From assembly GCA_022564385.1 (NCBI GenBank), contig JADFLN010000082.1:1-6260 (forward strand): a stretch of DNA of 6,260 nt, in the 5' to 3' direction. The notes beneath the pieces are model-generated. The model was not told where the DNA came from. It saw only the letters and a list, made by a program, of their open reading frames with translations, and made no database searches. A program made the position numbers and the translations under genes. Source of the stretch: Nitrososphaerota archaeon. Its GTDB lineage: Archaea > Thermoproteota > Nitrososphaeria > Nitrososphaerales > Nitrosopumilaceae. Shown here piece by piece: positions 5,049-6,260 of the stretch. Positions within the stretch are counted from its first letter, which is position 1. Every line of letters starts with the position of its first letter.

Positions 5049-5115
5049 TCAAGTAGGTGATTCTCTGAAAATTTGTTAGGGATTTTTAATTAAAATTAAC
5101 AAATGTAAAGAATTT

Positions 5116-5136
5116 AAAAAATAAAAAAAGAGATTA
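5116..5136 (-). terminator. T-rich 3' end signal of the secreted-protein gene
   Basis: On the minus strand the sequence reads TAATCTC, seven T, A, six T, beginning 5 nt after the stop codon. It is nearly identical to the tract at 4627-4647. It should end transcription before the next gene on the same strand. Confidence 0.6.
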
Positions 5137-5141
5137 GACCT

Positions 5142-6260
5142 TTATTGGAATGGGTCAATAAATGGACAGTTAACAATATGATCACTATCCATTGGACGTG
5201 CAATACCAATATCGATCAAACCAGCAGCCTTGTATGCGTTCATATCATCTAATGTTTCTAGTAATTGTGCTTCTTCAGGATTATCCCAACCTATCATGAA
5301 AACTCTCCACATGGGAGAATAATTTGCATCGCCAGGAGCTGATGCGGCTATTCCTGGTTGGAATCCTAATGGGCCAGTACCTTTCAAACCATTTTTGAAC
5401 TGAAACAAGTCTACTGCTGCTGAATTTGCAATCAAACTTGCAGATGTAGGTGCACTAGTAACTCCCATCATTTTTGCAGGACCGCTTGGAGTAGCATCTG
5501 TTACAATGTAATAGATTGTTCTACCATCTGGTCCCCATCCACGATGAGCAATGAAAGTTACAGTCATCTCTTCTGTATCTATATCAAGAATTTGACCACC
5601 ACCATATGGTGTTTCGTCAGTCAAAGTTTTATCTTCTTTAACTATCATTTGACCTTCAGGCCAAATTATTTGTGGCATGTTCAAAACTACAGCAACTTTA
5701 GTTAATGTAATTTCTTCGTTCTCAGCTGCCTCCAAAATCATTGAATCTGAATCAAGTACTCTGGAGGTTGCACCTTCATTCCATGTAACATGTACATGAG
5801 AAGTTAATGCGCTGTACACATCTGGTTGTGTAGGAGTACTTGTAAAGACTTCACCTTGGAAACCATGTACACCATCGCCTTCAATGCCGTTGATGAACAT
5901 GTATGTTTTTGAAAGTGCTGCATCCGGAGCATTCTTCAATAATGGTGCAAGTTCTACTTTCCATCCTTGACTTTCTGTGATTATTTCTGCATGTTTGGTA
6001 TCACTAGAGTCGGTGATGATAAAATAAACATCGCCACCATCATAGTATCCTTGATGCAGTGGAATTACTGCTGGAACGTTTGCTCTTGATAATCTAAGTA
6101 CAGAACCCAGATCTGCCTCAGTTACTTTTTCCATCATGGTTTTTTCTTCAGTAACTGATGCTACAGTGGTTGACATTTTTTGCTGCTCCATCCATGCGAC
6201 TTTACCGCCTGGAATTTCAGAACATAACTGTAATCCACAGATATTTGTACTAGAACCATA
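5142..6260 (-). CDS. Probable secreted protein with duplicated DUF7482-like module, 5' end missing
   Basis: The frame ends at TAA 5144-5142 and is open through base 6260, giving 372 residues with the start outside; an ATG at 6191 is internal (residue 24). Upstream of it the frame encodes C8-GLQL-C13 and SEIPGG, a segment I associate with mature N-termini of thaumarchaeal exported proteins, so a signal peptide is probably just beyond the edge. Two related modules follow. Module 1 (about 68-186) has LHQGYYDGGDVYFIITD, then NGIEGDGVHGFQ (124-135). Module 2 (about 238-351) has AHRGWGPDGRTIYYIVTD, then NGLKGTGPLGFQ (290-301) and NYSPMWRVFMIGW. The histidines H69 and H239 align. The tail HIVNCPFIDPFQ holds the only cysteine outside the N-terminus. 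Family name DUF7482 is from memory; function is unknown, with an extracellular role likely. GC is higher than in neighbouring genes, consistent with good expression. Confidence 0.8.
   Translation of the reverse strand, partial: YGSSTNICGLQLCSEIPGGKVAWMEQQKMSTTVASVTEEKTMMEKVTEADLGSVLRLSRANVPAVIPLHQGYYDGGDVYFIITDSSDTKHAEIITESQGWKVELAPLLKNAPDAALSKTYMFINGIEGDGVHGFQGEVFTSTPTQPDVYSALTSHVHVTWNEGATSRVLDSDSMILEAAENEEITLTKVAVVLNMPQIIWPEGQMIVKEDKTLTDETPYGGGQILDIDTEEMTVTFIAHRGWGPDGRTIYYIVTDATPSGPAKMMGVTSAPTSASLIANSAAVDLFQFKNGLKGTGPLGFQPGIAASAPGDANYSPMWRVFMIGWDNPEEAQLLETLDDMNAYKAAGLIDIGIARPMDSDHIVNCPFIDPFQ

Noticed and set aside
5084..5095. 12-bp palindrome TTTTAATTAAAA
   Set aside because: It is made only of A and T in an AT-rich gap and is expected by chance; no partner site was seen.
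1..6260. tRNA, rRNA, CRISPR array, insertion sequence or prophage
   Set aside because: I found no cloverleaf with a GTTCRA-type arm, no regularly spaced repeats, no transposase or integrase motifs and no long terminal inverted repeats.

Overview
The window is low-GC DNA, rich in A and T, and most likely comes from an ammonia-oxidising archaeon of the Nitrosopumilus type (Thaumarchaeota/Nitrososphaerota). This is an inference from four things. Several genes have no Shine-Dalgarno sequence but carry an archaeal TATA-like box 28-30 nt before the start codon, which is the geometry of leaderless mRNAs. Intergenic gaps are short and gene ends are T-rich. The lysine, isoleucine and asparagine content is high. 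Several proteins match families I associate with this group: a secreted Ig-like protein, a secreted protein with a Cys-x4-Cys-SEIPGG segment and a duplicated DUF7482-like module, and a 47-residue DUF5679-like zinc ribbon. No 16S or other taxonomic marker is present.

Left edge (1-636). On the minus strand a small HNH-type protein (136-369) is followed after 1 nt by the start of a signal-peptide protein that runs off the window (1-134). Behind the HNH promoter lies a perfect 13-bp tandem duplication (398-423). The gap to the next gene contains one possible 35-residue ORF (469-576) with a TATA-like box at the right distance.

Centre (643-3920). Three plus-strand genes lie close together: an HD-domain protein with a C-terminal domain that looks GNAT-like (643-1959), a GlcD-type FAD-linked oxidase/dehydrogenase 9 nt later (1969-3420), and a small exported Ig-like protein 29 nt after that (3450-3920). 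The first two are probably one transcript. What links HD hydrolase, possible acyltransferase and FAD enzyme biochemically is not evident from the sequence.

Right centre (4116-4527). Two very small cysteine-rich metal-binding proteins follow on the plus strand: the DUF5679-like zinc ribbon (4116-4259) and a desulforedoxin-like protein (4399-4527). A bulged hairpin with a T-rich tail separates them, so they are probably separate transcripts.

Right (4537-6260). A 12-bp interrupted hairpin separates these from two minus-strand genes: a helical protein of unknown function (4645-5019) and a large, probably exported protein with two copies of one module (5142-6260). The second is cut by the window edge: its frame stays open to base 6260, so the internal ATG at 6191 is not its start. 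Both minus genes end in nearly the same 20-nt T-rich sequence, a good candidate for a lineage terminator.

I see no rRNA, tRNA, CRISPR array, insertion sequence or phage gene, and no convincing new multi-gene system. The most interesting items are the HD plus C-terminal domain fusion beside an FAD enzyme, the pair of tiny metalloproteins, and the duplicated secreted module.
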